The notes below the pieces were generated by a model. The model worked only from the letters and a program-made list of their open reading frames with translations. It made no database searches and was not told the origin of the DNA. Both the position numbers and the translations under genes were made by a program. From PALSA-1004 sp046715035 (lineage in GTDB: Bacteria; Pseudomonadota; Gammaproteobacteria; Burkholderiales; SG8-41), in assembly GCA_046715035.1 (NCBI GenBank), contig JBKJZR010000107.1, positions 1-15,481 on the forward strand: a DNA stretch of 15,481 nt, read 5' to 3'. Each line of letters starts with the position of its first letter. The stretch's first letter is position 1. This document shows, piece after piece, positions 1 to 8,416 of the stretch.

Positions 1-66
1 TAGAACCCCCACCCCCCCCCCCCATCCTGGGGTGGGGCCGGGGGGGGGGCGGGGGGGGTTGGGGGG
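1..66. other. Homopolymer C-run/G-run tract, G-quadruplex-like
   Basis: A long run of C (about positions 5-23) is followed by several G tracts of 4 to 10 bases (about 29-66). The G tracts meet the simple pattern for a G-quadruplex on the plus strand, and the C and G runs could also pair as a hairpin. Such homopolymers at the very edge of a sequence are also typical of a contig end or low-quality consensus, so the exact run lengths should not be trusted. No gene is seen here. Confidence 0.5.
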
Positions 67-94
67 TGTGCGCTGCAAAACCCCATGCCCCTCC

Positions 95-200
95 CAACCT
101 CCCCCTTGAAGGGGGAGGAGCTTCAACTTCCAACCTCCCCCTTGAGGGGGAGGAGCTTCAACTTCCAACCTCCCCCTTGAAGGGGAGGAGCTTCAACTTT
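95..200. repeat. Three tandem 35-36 bp palindromic repeats
   Basis: Three head-to-tail copies lie at 95-130, 131-165 and 166-200 (36, 35 and 35 bp), differing only by single bases in the G-run and at the ends. Each copy contains the inverted repeat CCTCCCC-CTTGA-GGGGAGG followed by AGCTTCAACTT, so each can form a strong hairpin. They lie 55 bp beyond the stop of the minus-strand amidohydrolase gene and could help end or stabilise its transcript, although there is no clear T-tract. They resemble dispersed REP-like intergenic elements of high-GC Proteobacteria. There are no spacers between copies, so this is not CRISPR. Confidence 0.85.
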
Positions 201-254
201 CCGTTGCAGATGCCGTGGCAGCTCTTCATGTTTCGAAACTTCTGATTCTCAGCA

Positions 255-1751
255 CTAGGCGACCGGTCTGGCGACGTACCCGTAACGCATATTGGTTCGG
301 CCCGGGCCATCCCTCTCGTACTCGGCCTTGGCGAGCGCGATGCGGTCGGTCGCGAGCTCCGCGCGGCGGTCGTACTTGTAGAGGCGCGCCGAGTTTTCGC
401 CGAAGATCGCGCGCTTGACCGGACCGTCGGCGGGCCCGAGCGGCTTGAAGCCGTATTTCTTCTGCATGTCCTCGGGAATCTCCAGCCGGCGCAGCGCTTC
501 GATCTGCCACTGCGGCGCGCCTGTCCATACCGCGTCGCTGCCCCACACGACATGATCGGCGCCCAGCCCTTTGACGAGCTGTCCCATCATGGCGGCGCAC
601 AGGCGCGGCTCCGCGACCGTGCTCTGGGCGAAGATCTGGCCCAGGTCACCGTAGACATTCTTGACGCCGTATTTCTCGGGAATTTCGGCGAGGTCGGTCA
701 CCCAGTCGACGCGGCCGGTTTGCTGAAACTGTTCCCACCCATCCTTGAACGCGCCGCCGGTAAAGCGGAACCCCGAGTGGTAGATGACGAAGTTCAACTG
801 CGGCCAATCCTTGGCGGCTTTGCCGACGTCGCGCACGTCTGCGTAATTCACCAGGTGCGGGAACTGCTTGGTCGTCGCCGGCGGATACAGTCCCTTATGG
901 ATGCAGATGTTGACGAGTCCTGCTTTCACCATTTTTTCGTAGAACGGGTAGAGCAGCTTCTCGTCGTCGAGGTGCCACGGATGCTTGGCCAGCTGCTTGT
1001 TGATATTGTCGCCGACCGTGTAGCCCTTGAACGAGTCGGGCTTCAGCTCGACGATGGCCTTGTCGACCGACTCCATCCAGCCCGGCATGCCCGGCATGAA
1101 GATGGAATGCGAGAACATGCGCTTGGAGCCTGTAAGCATATTCACCTTGGCGCGCGCCTCGGCCTTCATCTCGTTGGTGAGGAACCAGTCGCGCGGCTCC
1201 TCGGACCCCGAGCCCGAGATCAGCGCCACCTTGGTGTCGCTGTCGAAATAGATTTCCTTGAAGTAATTCGCGAACTTCAGATCCTCGATCGTCTGCGGCT
1301 TGTTCACGAGGGCGGGGTTCCAGCCCGCCTGACCGACGGCTTCGCGCGATTTCACGAAGCCCATGATGCGCGTGTCGTCACGCAGAAAGTGCGTGTGCAT
1401 ATCCATGATGAACTGGCCGGACAGTGCGCGCGCCCGCTCGTTCGCCATGTCGGGTGACGCCGCTTCCGCGCGGCTCACGCCGAAGACCGGGCCGTAAACA
1501 TCGTTCATCGCCACGAATGCGGCGGCCATGCCGGCGGCGGTCTTGAAGAACTTGCGGCGGCTTAAGCCCTGATGTTTCGCGAGCCGGGTGCCGAGCTCCT
1601 TGATGCGGCCCTCGACCTGCTTTTGCCGCGCAGTCTGCGGAAGCGGGGAAAATTCGTCGCTGGCAACGAACTGAGTCGGTATCGGTGCGGCAAACGAGGA
1701 AGTTTCTGCCGGCAACAACTGTTCCATCTCGAGCGGATCTCGCAAGGACAT
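255..1751 (-). CDS. Tat-exported amidohydrolase (amidohydrolase-2 family)
   Basis: The product is a 498-residue predicted metal-dependent hydrolase with a TIM-barrel amidohydrolase-2 (PF04909-like) domain. A twin-arginine motif (SRRKFFK, residues 64-70), a hydrophobic stretch and an AEA-A cleavage-type site near residue 97 predict export to the periplasm by Tat. The first ~60 residues before the Tat motif form an unusually long N-region. Metal-site motifs are visible: HTH in DMHTHF (near 119), IHKG, YHSGF and WGSDAVW near the C-terminus. The start at 1751 is chosen because GGGAGAG lies 5 bases upstream; an upstream in-frame start at 1856 would fall on the predicted promoter. The gene appears monocistronic, with a -35/-10 pair at 1827-1856. 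The substrate is not evident; relatives act on cyclic or aromatic carboxylates and lactones. Confidence 0.9.
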   Translation of the reverse strand: MSLRDPLEMEQLLPAETSSFAAPIPTQFVASDEFSPLPQTARQKQVEGRIKELGTRLAKHQGLSRRKFFKTAAGMAAAFVAMNDVYGPVFGVSRAEAASPDMANERARALSGQFIMDMHTHFLRDDTRIMGFVKSREAVGQAGWNPALVNKPQTIEDLKFANYFKEIYFDSDTKVALISGSGSEEPRDWFLTNEMKAEARAKVNMLTGSKRMFSHSIFMPGMPGWMESVDKAIVELKPDSFKGYTVGDNINKQLAKHPWHLDDEKLLYPFYEKMVKAGLVNICIHKGLYPPATTKQFPHLVNYADVRDVGKAAKDWPQLNFVIYHSGFRFTGGAFKDGWEQFQQTGRVDWVTDLAEIPEKYGVKNVYGDLGQIFAQSTVAEPRLCAAMMGQLVKGLGADHVVWGSDAVWTGAPQWQIEALRRLEIPEDMQKKYGFKPLGPADGPVKRAIFGENSARLYKYDRRAELATDRIALAKAEYERDGPGRTNMRYGYVARPVA

Positions 1752-1826
1752 GGTGGCTCTCCCAGTGAGAAAGGCGGCCGAATGCCTCTGCGGTCGGTGG
1801 TTGCGAGGCGTACGCCGTGGTGTCGG

Positions 1827-1856
1827 ATTCTGCGCGCGGGCTCGCGGCGTTGTCAA
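1827..1856 (-). promoter_or_regulatory. Sigma70-type promoter of the Tat amidohydrolase
   Basis: On the minus strand a perfect TTGACA (1856-1851) is followed after 18 bases by CAGAAT (1832-1827, 4 of 6 matches to the -10 consensus). Transcription would begin near 1820, leaving a leader of about 70 nt before the start codon at 1751. This placement supports the shorter of two in-frame starts. Confidence 0.5.
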
Positions 1857-2006
1857 AGACCGACCATCCGGTCGCGCAGCCGCGACAACGCGCCTTTCGC
1901 GTTCCCGATGTGCGGCGAGACAGGCGCCCGCCCGCCTAGCGCCATGCGGGGAAAGGGATGTTACTTGTGCAGGGCGCGCGGCGGATGGCTGCGTGCAGGT
2001 GATTCA

Positions 2007-2237
2007 TTAGCGAGCGCTCGTAGCCTCGCGCTTGAGCATCGACACGAGGTTCAGGCAGATGAGGTGCGCGATGCGCTGCTTGTCGGAGCGCGCCTGTTTG
2101 CGGCGCAATTGACGGCACAGCGCGCGCGCGGCGGCGAGCTCCGGAGGGGGACGTCGCCTGGCAACCCGGGCTCTCCGTGACGGCGCTGGTTCGAACAAAT
2201 CAGCCAAAGGTCCTGGTGCGATCGGTGCGGTGGTCAT
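2007..2237 (-). CDS. Small basic hypothetical protein (76 aa)
   Basis: An open frame of 76 residues begins with ATG 32 bases after the stop of the RcnB-like gene on the same strand, so the two may be co-transcribed. It is rich in Arg and Ala, with a basic middle section (RRARVARRR, LRRKQARSDKQR) and a short hydrophobic C-terminal helix (IAHLICLNLVSML). I do not recognise a family. The upstream GAGC is only a weak ribosome-binding site. In this GC-rich DNA, open frames of this size arise by chance, so the gene is tentative; its support is the position behind a plausible gene and the non-random C-terminal segment. Confidence 0.4.
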   Translation of the reverse strand: MTTAPIAPGPLADLFEPAPSRRARVARRRPPPELAAARALCRQLRRKQARSDKQRIAHLICLNLVSMLKREATSAR

Positions 2238-2269
2238 GGGAGCTCGTTGGCAGCGTTGCTGCGGCTTTG

Positions 2270-2677
2270 CTAAGAGTTGGGCTGGGCGACCTGGTGCAGG
2301 ATGTCGACCACCCTGCGGCTTGCGGGCTCGATGAGCAGCACGTTGCGGCCGACGAGCACACGCGCATATCCTGCTGGCAGTGCGCTCAGCTTGCGTTCGA
2401 GCTCGACAGGAAGCGCGTGATGGAAAACATCGGACGAAAGCCACATCGGCGCCGTGGGCTGGCGCGACTGACCGCGCCGCTCATCGGGCAGGCTGTCCGC
2501 ATGATCGTAGAAGTAGCTGCGTATGATCGCGCGATCGATATGGGTGATGCGCGCAGAAACTTCGTAGACTTCACTGGCGGGAGCGAGGAGCACACGATGC
2601 GCCCTGCGCTTCGCGCGGGCATGTTCATAGCCAACGGGACGATACGGAATCTGCAAACCGGTTTGCTGCATCGACAT
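2270..2677 (-). CDS. RcnB/CigR-like C-terminal domain protein
   Basis: The product is a 135-residue protein. Its last ~40 residues (ERKLSALPAGYARVLVGRNV, then LLIEPASRRVVDIL) match the pattern 'LPpGyrrvlvGndvvlid..tg.vvdil' seen at the C-terminus of RcnB-like and CigR-like envelope proteins. Family members are usually exported, with a signal peptide; none is present here, and the frame closes at a TGA about 30 bases upstream of the start, so none has been missed. The start at 2677 is preceded by AGGAG five bases upstream; a GTG one codon earlier abuts that site too closely. A CATAAT at 2715-2710 may be a -10 element but has no good -35. Function is unknown; the family is linked to metal homeostasis or virulence modulation in other bacteria. 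The middle section is unusual and the N-terminal half matches nothing I recognise. Confidence 0.7.
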   Translation of the reverse strand: MSMQQTGLQIPYRPVGYEHARAKRRAHRVLLAPASEVYEVSARITHIDRAIIRSYFYDHADSLPDERRGQSRQPTAPMWLSSDVFHHALPVELERKLSALPAGYARVLVGRNVLLIEPASRRVVDILHQVAQPNS

Positions 2678-2768
2678 CACATCTCCTGGGCAAGGTGGTA
2701 CGATGGGTCATTATGGCGTTCCATCGCGCGGGCGGAAGCAGACGCCAACCTGTTGGATGGTAGGAAGT

Positions 2769-2796
2769 GGACTACATCTCCCGGACTACATATCCC
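2769..2796. repeat. Tandem direct repeat, 2 x 14 bp
   Basis: The unit GGACTACATCTCCC (2769-2782) is followed immediately by GGACTACATATCCC (2783-2796), with one mismatch. It lies about 90-120 bp upstream of the RcnB-like gene. Adjacent direct repeats of this size can be binding sites for a dimeric regulator, but no regulator is identifiable and the function is open. Confidence 0.6.
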
Positions 2797-2904
2797 GTAT
2801 TCGCGCGCTTGAATCGCGGCAGGCCATTTTTTTCGCGCGCTGACTGCTGACTGCGCGCCGTTTCTGGCCTCCGGTTGGCGCACGGTCGCATCAAGAAAAT
2901 ACCG

Positions 2905-2935
2905 GTAAAAACCGGGCAACTGGTGTAGTTTTTAC
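2905..2935. repeat. Inverted repeat GTAAAAAC / GTTTTTAC
   Basis: Perfect 8-bp arms at 2905-2912 and 2928-2935 are separated by 15 bases. The arms are AT-rich, unlike the surroundings, and lie just past the terminator of the predicted sRNA. The related string GGTAAAAA...CCGG occurs at 2904-2916 and again at 2948-2960. It could be an operator or a weak back-up terminator. Confidence 0.35.
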
Positions 2936-2949
2936 ATGAGAGGACGGGT

Positions 2950-2985
2950 AAAAAAAACCGGCGACTGCATCAGCAGTCGCCGGTT
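2950..2985 (-). terminator. Strong intrinsic terminator (minus strand)
   Basis: A 13-bp perfect stem (AACCGGCGACTGC at 2956-2968 with its complement at 2973-2985) has a 4-base loop. On the minus strand it is followed by an eight-T tract (2957-2950; the first two T overlap the stem foot). There is no T-run on the plus-strand side, so it works for minus-strand transcription. No protein gene lies upstream of it on that strand, which implies a non-coding transcript. Confidence 0.9.
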
Positions 2986-3031
2986 GAGAGGCAACCCATT
3001 ACCCAGGGAGGGGAGGAAGAGAGGCTGCCAC
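2950..3031 (-). ncRNA. Predicted sigma54-driven sRNA with anti-SD loop
   Basis: Read on the minus strand, transcription from the sigma54 element would start near 3031-3029 and end at the T-tract around 2950, giving an RNA of about 80 nt made of two hairpins. Hairpin 1 pairs GGCAGCC (3029-3023) with GGTTGCC (2996-2990), seven pairs with one G-U. Its 26-nt loop carries CTCTTCCTCCCCTCCC, complementary to Shine-Dalgarno sequences. Hairpin 2 is the intrinsic terminator. No open frame fits between start and end. I recall a described class of betaproteobacterial toxic sRNAs, found among genes that cannot be cloned in E. coli, that carry an anti-Shine-Dalgarno segment; this locus may belong to it, but I could not check by search. 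If so, the RNA would act by pairing with mRNA ribosome-binding sites and would be held off until a sigma54 activator responds. Confidence 0.7.
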
Positions 3032-3040
3032 TCGTGATTA

Positions 3041-3057
3041 TGCAAACGCCGTACCAA
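3041..3057 (-). promoter_or_regulatory. Sigma54 (RpoN) promoter, -24/-12 type
   Basis: The minus-strand sequence TTGGTACGGCGTTTGCA matches the sigma54 consensus YTGGCACGRNNNTTGCW at every defined position except one (T for C in TGGCAC). The invariant GG (3055-3054) and GC (3043-3042) have exactly ten bases between them. With C3042 as -12, the start point falls at about 3030, immediately before the first hairpin of the predicted sRNA. Confidence 0.75.
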
Positions 3058-3130
3058 TTCGCTCACGGGCCCGGACGTAAGACAGGCCACCGACCTCGCC
3101 CGCATTCCTCTCCGCGCGCGGCCGAAAAGA

Positions 3131-3152
3131 AGACAGGTCAACGGACGCCTGT
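3131..3152. promoter_or_regulatory. Candidate enhancer-binding-protein site
   Basis: The dyad ACAGG-N10-CCTGT (3133-3152) lies about 103-122 bases upstream of the predicted sigma54 start point, the usual zone for bacterial enhancer-binding proteins. One half, AAGACAGGTCAACGGAC (3130-3146), recurs imperfectly at 3079-3094, 51 bp away or close to five helical turns. It does not match the NtrC or NifA consensus, so the activator is unknown. Confidence 0.35.
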
Positions 3153-3390
3153 TTGTCGCGCTGTGATGCACTGCTCAGCCGATACGATGTGAGCCGCAGA
3201 AGTCGGGTCGCAACAGGCTTTCAGGCCTCGCAGGTACAACGCGGCCTTCCCGCGAGCGGGGGAAATCGCGCACTCCGCAGCCGGGACGGACTTCAGCTGC
3301 TATCCTTGTGAGAGCTCAACGTCGGCTGCCCCCGCGCGATAACCGACGGCAGGCTCACGCTGCAGCAGGGCGTTGCCACGCCCCACGCCG

Positions 3391-3405
3391 GTTACGTTCT
3401 GTAAC
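3391..3405. promoter_or_regulatory. Small dyad upstream of macA
   Basis: GTTAC-GTTCT-GTAAC forms 5-bp arms around a 5-base centre, about 145 bases before the macA start. It could be an operator for the efflux operon. The arms are short enough to arise by chance. Confidence 0.2.
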
Positions 3406-3548
3406 AAACTTGTCGTTCGCGGCAAGAATCAACGGCCGCCTGCACAGTCTGATTGAACGGGATTCCGCGCGCCTGGCGGCGCGCCGCGGCCAAAGCGGGG
3501 GCCGCTGTCGCGCCCGATAACGAAAAGGAACACTGAAAGAACTCCACG

Positions 3549-4966
3549 ATGACGCGCTGGAAAGCCTGGTTTTTCTCGAAAAAAGCGGCGGCGGTGCTCG
3601 TGCTCGTGCTGCTCGGCGCAGCCGGCGCGGCGTGGCAGCTGACGCGCACCGAGAACCCGGCGGACCGTTTTCTCACCGCCGAAGTCGTGCGCGGCACGGT
3701 CGAGGAGAACGTGACCGCATTGGGAACGCTGCAGCCGCTGCAGTTCGTCGACGTCGGCACGCAGGTGACCGGTCAGCTCAGGAAGCTGCATGTCGATATC
3801 GGCGCGCGCGTCGAAAAAGGCCAACTGCTCGCGGAGATCGACCCCACCCTGTTGCAGGCGCGGGTCGACGGCACCCGCGCGACGATCAAGAATCTCTCGT
3901 CACAGGCCGAGGAGCGCCGGGCGCAACTCGAGCTTGCCCGGGCGCAGCACGCGCGTAATCGCACGCTGTTCGAAGCCGATGCAACGAGCAAGGATTCGTT
4001 CCAGCAGTCGGCCGCTGCGGAGAAGACTGCCGCGGCCCAGGTCGTGGGGCTGGGTGCGCAGATCGAGCAGGCGCGTTCCGCGCTCAATGCCGACGAGGCT
4101 AATTTGCGCTACACCAAAATCTATGCGCCGATGACGGGAACGGTGGTTTCACTGACGGCCCGCGAAGGGCAGACCCTGGTCGCGAGCCAGCAGGCGCCCG
4201 TCATCCTGCGCGTCGCCGAGCTGAAGACGATGACCGTGCAGGCCCAGGTTTCGGAAGCGGACGTGCCTAAGATCTATCTCGACATGCCGGTGTATTTCAC
4301 CACGCTCGGCCAGCCCGACCGGCGCTGGGAAGGCAAAGTGCGGCAGATACTGCCGACGCCGGAAGTGCTCAATAACGTCGTGCTCTACAACGTGCTGTTC
4401 GACGTCGACAACGCCGACGGCGCGCTCAAGCCGCAAATGAGCGCGCAGGTTTATTTCGTGCTCGCGCGCGCCGCCGACGATGTTCTGGTCGTGCCTTCGG
4501 CCGCGCTGCAGCCTGTCGGGGGCGCGCGCACGCGCGGCAAAGGCGCCGGGAAGGATGGCGAAAGGCGCAAGTCCCAGACCGATGCTGAAAAAGCGGCGGG
4601 CTCCGCGCGGCAACGCGACAGCGATCCCAAGCAACCCGGTTCCGACACCAAGCCCACGGAGTCCGCGCAGGGCCCGGCGGACGCCAAACAGTCCGCCGCC
4701 GATGCAAAAGGCATGGAGACTGCCAAGGTCGAGCGCCGGCCGCGGGGCGAACGTCGCGGGCGGGGTGACGGCGCGGGCCGCAAGCGCGTCTTTACGGTAC
4801 GCGTGCTGGCCGGCGACAAGGTCGAAGAGCGCGAAGTCACCGTCGGCGTCATGAACCGCATCCAGGCCGAAGTGCTGGCGGGGCTCAACGAAGGCGATAT
4901 CGTCGTCATCGGCAGCAACGAAGCGAAGAAGAAGGGCACGCAGCCGCCACCCAAGATGGGCAAGCT

Positions 4967-4970
<4 letters not shown>
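3549..4970 (+). CDS. macA: MacA-like periplasmic adaptor of ABC efflux system
   Basis: This 473-residue membrane fusion protein would link the inner-membrane ABC transporter MacB to an outer-membrane channel. A short basic N-terminus and hydrophobic anchor (about 13-30) are followed by the first lipoyl half (about 55-100, with VGTQVTGQLRKLHVDIGARV-type sequence), a coiled-coil hairpin (about 102-185), the second lipoyl half (IYAPMTGTVVSLTAREGQTL, 191-210), a beta-barrel domain (about 225-305) and a membrane-proximal domain. MacA proteins are usually about 370-400 residues. The excess is a block at about 324-412, rich in Lys, Arg, Asp, Pro and Ala, inserted between VPSAALQPV and KRVFTVRVL; the frame stays open and resumes family sequence, so it is an insertion, not a frameshift. 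GAAAGAA seven bases upstream serves as ribosome-binding site. The stop overlaps the macB start (ATGA), which indicates translational coupling. Confidence 0.93.
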
Positions 4971-6910
<1,940 letters not shown>

Positions 6911-6912
6911 GC

Positions 6913-8292
6913 GTGCGTGCTGTGCTCGTGGGCGGGCTGCTTGCCGCAGTGCTGACCGGCTGCGCGGGCATTCCGCGCGGCGAGCGTCCCGAGGTCAGCC
7001 TGCCCGGGAACTGGCGCCATGCGCAGGGTGGCGAAGCGGCATGGCCCGCGGTGCAGTGGTGGAACGGCTTCGGCAGCCCCGAGCTGGTGCGGCTGATCCA
7101 GAGGGCGGAAGACTACAACCGCGATCTCGCCGCCGCTGCGTATCGGGTGGCGCAGGCGCGCGCCAACCTGCAGGCCGCTGCCGCGAGCCTGTTCCCAGCC
7201 GTCGATGCGAACGCCGATCGCGGCCGCTCGCAGTCGGGTCGCGGCTCACCGGTCTCGAACTCGTACCAGGCGGGACTGGGCGTGAGCTACGAGCTCGACG
7301 TCTGGGGCCGTAACCGCGCGACGCGCGATGCCGCCGCCGCCGCCCTCGCATCGAGCGCGTATGCGCGCGAGGCGACGCGTCTCACCATCGTCGGCGATAC
7401 CGCAGCGGCGTACTTTCAGATTCTCTCGCTGAACGATCGCATCACCGTTGCCGTCCTGCAGCTCGAAAACACCCGCGGGCTGCTGAGGCTGCTCGACGTC
7501 CAGTACCGCGCGGGTGCGATCTCGCTCTTCGAGCTCGAGCGCCAGCGCAACGTCGTCGCATCGCAGGAAGCAACCATCCCGGCGCTCGTGCGAGAGCGCG
7601 AGCAGACGGTCGACGCGCTCGCAGTGCTGATCGGCGTGCCGCCGCAGGAGCTTTTCGTCGCCGGCAGCTCGCTGCAGGCGCTGTCGCTGCCCGCGCTCTC
7701 GCCGGGCCTGCCGTCCGAGCTGCTGACGCGGCGGCCCGACATCAGGCGCGCCGAAGCGGACCTCGTCGCTGCCGACGCCAATCTCGTGGCGGCACGCGCG
7801 GCGATGCTGCCGAGCTTCGATCTTTCGGCCCGCGCCGGCCTGCAGGCGGCGACGCTTTCGCAGTTCCTGAATCCGGGCGCTTTGTTCTGGTCGCTCGCCG
7901 CCGGCGTCGCGGCGCCGATTTTCGATGCGGGCCGTCTTGCCGGTCAGCGCGACGCGGTCGATGCGCGGCGCAGCGAGCTCACCGAGCAATATCGGCAGGC
8001 GGTACTCGTGAGCCTGCGCGACGTCGAAGACGCGCTGGTTGCGCTCAACCAGCTCGCGGCGCAACAGGCTGCGCAGGAGCGCGCCCTCCAGCATGCGCGC
8101 GAGGCCTTCAGGCTCGCGGAGCTGCGCTATCGGGCGGGAGCGCAGGACCTGACGACCGTGCTCGACGCGCAGCGCTCGCTGATCAGCGCGGAATCGGCGA
8201 TCGATCCGATCCGTGCCGCGCGCTTCAGCGCGACTGTTGCGCTCTACAAAGCCCTCGGCGGCGACTGGAACGTTGCACCGCCGGCGCGTTGA
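6913..8292 (+). CDS. NodT-family outer-membrane factor lipoprotein (TolC-like)
   Basis: The 459-residue outer-membrane channel subunit has a lipoprotein signal (RAVLVGGLLAAVLTGC) with the lipidated Cys at residue 17. Two outer-membrane efflux repeats follow. NodT-family hallmarks are visible: SYELDVWGRNRATRDAAAAA, LPSELLTRRPDIRRAEADL, FDAGRLAGQRD, SLRDVEDALVALNQ and a terminal KALGGDW. I chose the GTG at 6913 because GGAG (6904-6907) lies five bases before it; a GTG at 6907 would overlap that site and the macB stop. The ATG at 6706 lies inside macB and gives a longer frame without family sequence. It is the third gene of the operon and provides the exit duct for MacAB. An intrinsic terminator follows directly. 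Confidence 0.93.
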   Translation: MRAVLVGGLLAAVLTGCAGIPRGERPEVSLPGNWRHAQGGEAAWPAVQWWNGFGSPELVRLIQRAEDYNRDLAAAAYRVAQARANLQAAAASLFPAVDANADRGRSQSGRGSPVSNSYQAGLGVSYELDVWGRNRATRDAAAAALASSAYAREATRLTIVGDTAAAYFQILSLNDRITVAVLQLENTRGLLRLLDVQYRAGAISLFELERQRNVVASQEATIPALVREREQTVDALAVLIGVPPQELFVAGSSLQALSLPALSPGLPSELLTRRPDIRRAEADLVAADANLVAARAAMLPSFDLSARAGLQAATLSQFLNPGALFWSLAAGVAAPIFDAGRLAGQRDAVDARRSELTEQYRQAVLVSLRDVEDALVALNQLAAQQAAQERALQHAREAFRLAELRYRAGAQDLTTVLDAQRSLISAESAIDPIRAARFSATVALYKALGGDWNVAPPAR

Positions 8293-8293
8293 G

Positions 8294-8327
8294 CCGCGGT
8301 ACGACCGCACCGCGGATTTTCTATTTT
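8294..8327 (+). terminator. Intrinsic terminator of the macAB-nodT operon
   Basis: A 7-bp perfect stem CCGCGGT/ACCGCGG (8294-8300 and 8309-8315) with an 8-base loop is followed by ATTTTCTATTTT. It starts two bases after the stop of the outer-membrane factor gene. Confidence 0.8.
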
Positions 8328-8356
8328 CCATCATTGCATCGCGCCGGGCAGCGTCC

Positions 8357-8383
8357 TTGGCGCGCCTGCGGCTCGGTTATACT
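8357..8383 (+). promoter_or_regulatory. Probable promoter for amidohydrolase-thioesterase pair
   Basis: TATACT (8378-8383, 5 of 6 to the -10 consensus) is preceded after 15 bases by TTGGCG (8357-8362, 4 of 6). The start point would be near 8390, about 27 nt before the ATG at 8417. The spacing is shorter than ideal, but the position just after a terminator supports it. Confidence 0.5.
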
Positions 8384-8416
8384 CGCGCATCGCATCGAGA
8401 CCGAGGAGCGTATCGC

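Larger units (their letters stand above)
2678..3548. other. 870-bp region without a credible protein gene
   Basis: This stretch lies between the minus-strand RcnB-like gene and plus-strand macA. It contains a tandem 14-bp repeat (2769-2796), an 8-bp dyad (2905-2935), a predicted sigma54-driven sRNA with its terminator (2950-3057), a possible activator dyad (3131-3152), a repeated AAGACAGG element (3079-3094 and 3130-3146), and a small dyad at 3391-3405. The open frames of 79-80 residues inside it lack ribosome-binding sites and recognisable sequence. Nothing could be assigned to 3160-3390 or 3406-3548 beyond the presumed macAB leader; no convincing sigma70 promoter for macA was found. Confidence 0.7.

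Noticed and set aside
95..200. CRISPR-like array
   Set aside because: The repeats abut one another without spacers and are internally palindromic.
552..1457. 301-codon open frame on the plus strand
   Set aside because: It is antisense to the amidohydrolase gene, lacks family motifs and is His/Arg-rich, as expected from the opposite strand of a GC-rich gene.
2165..2215. tRNA-like T-loop (GGTTCGAAC)
   Set aside because: No acceptor, D or anticodon stems can be drawn around it, and it lies inside a candidate open frame.
2677..2919. 80-codon open frame on the minus strand
   Set aside because: No ribosome-binding site and no recognisable sequence; it overlaps the promoter region of the RcnB-like gene.
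3037..3062. Sigma70 promoter using CATAAT at 3042-3037 on the minus strand
   Set aside because: No acceptable -35 lies 16-18 bases upstream (best match 3 of 6), whereas the sigma54 match is nearly complete with exact spacing.
2932..3171. 79-codon open frame on the minus strand over the sRNA
   Set aside because: It begins upstream of the sigma54 promoter, runs through the sRNA and its terminator, and has no ribosome-binding site or familiar sequence.
4518..4786. Frameshift or assembly error in macA
   Set aside because: The frame continues unbroken and conserved adaptor sequence resumes after the insert and reaches the expected ATGA overlap with macB.
7246..8334. 362-codon open frame on the minus strand
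   Set aside because: It is antisense to the NodT-type gene, which has clear family motifs; the minus-strand translation is Arg-rich with no recognisable domain and crosses the terminator.
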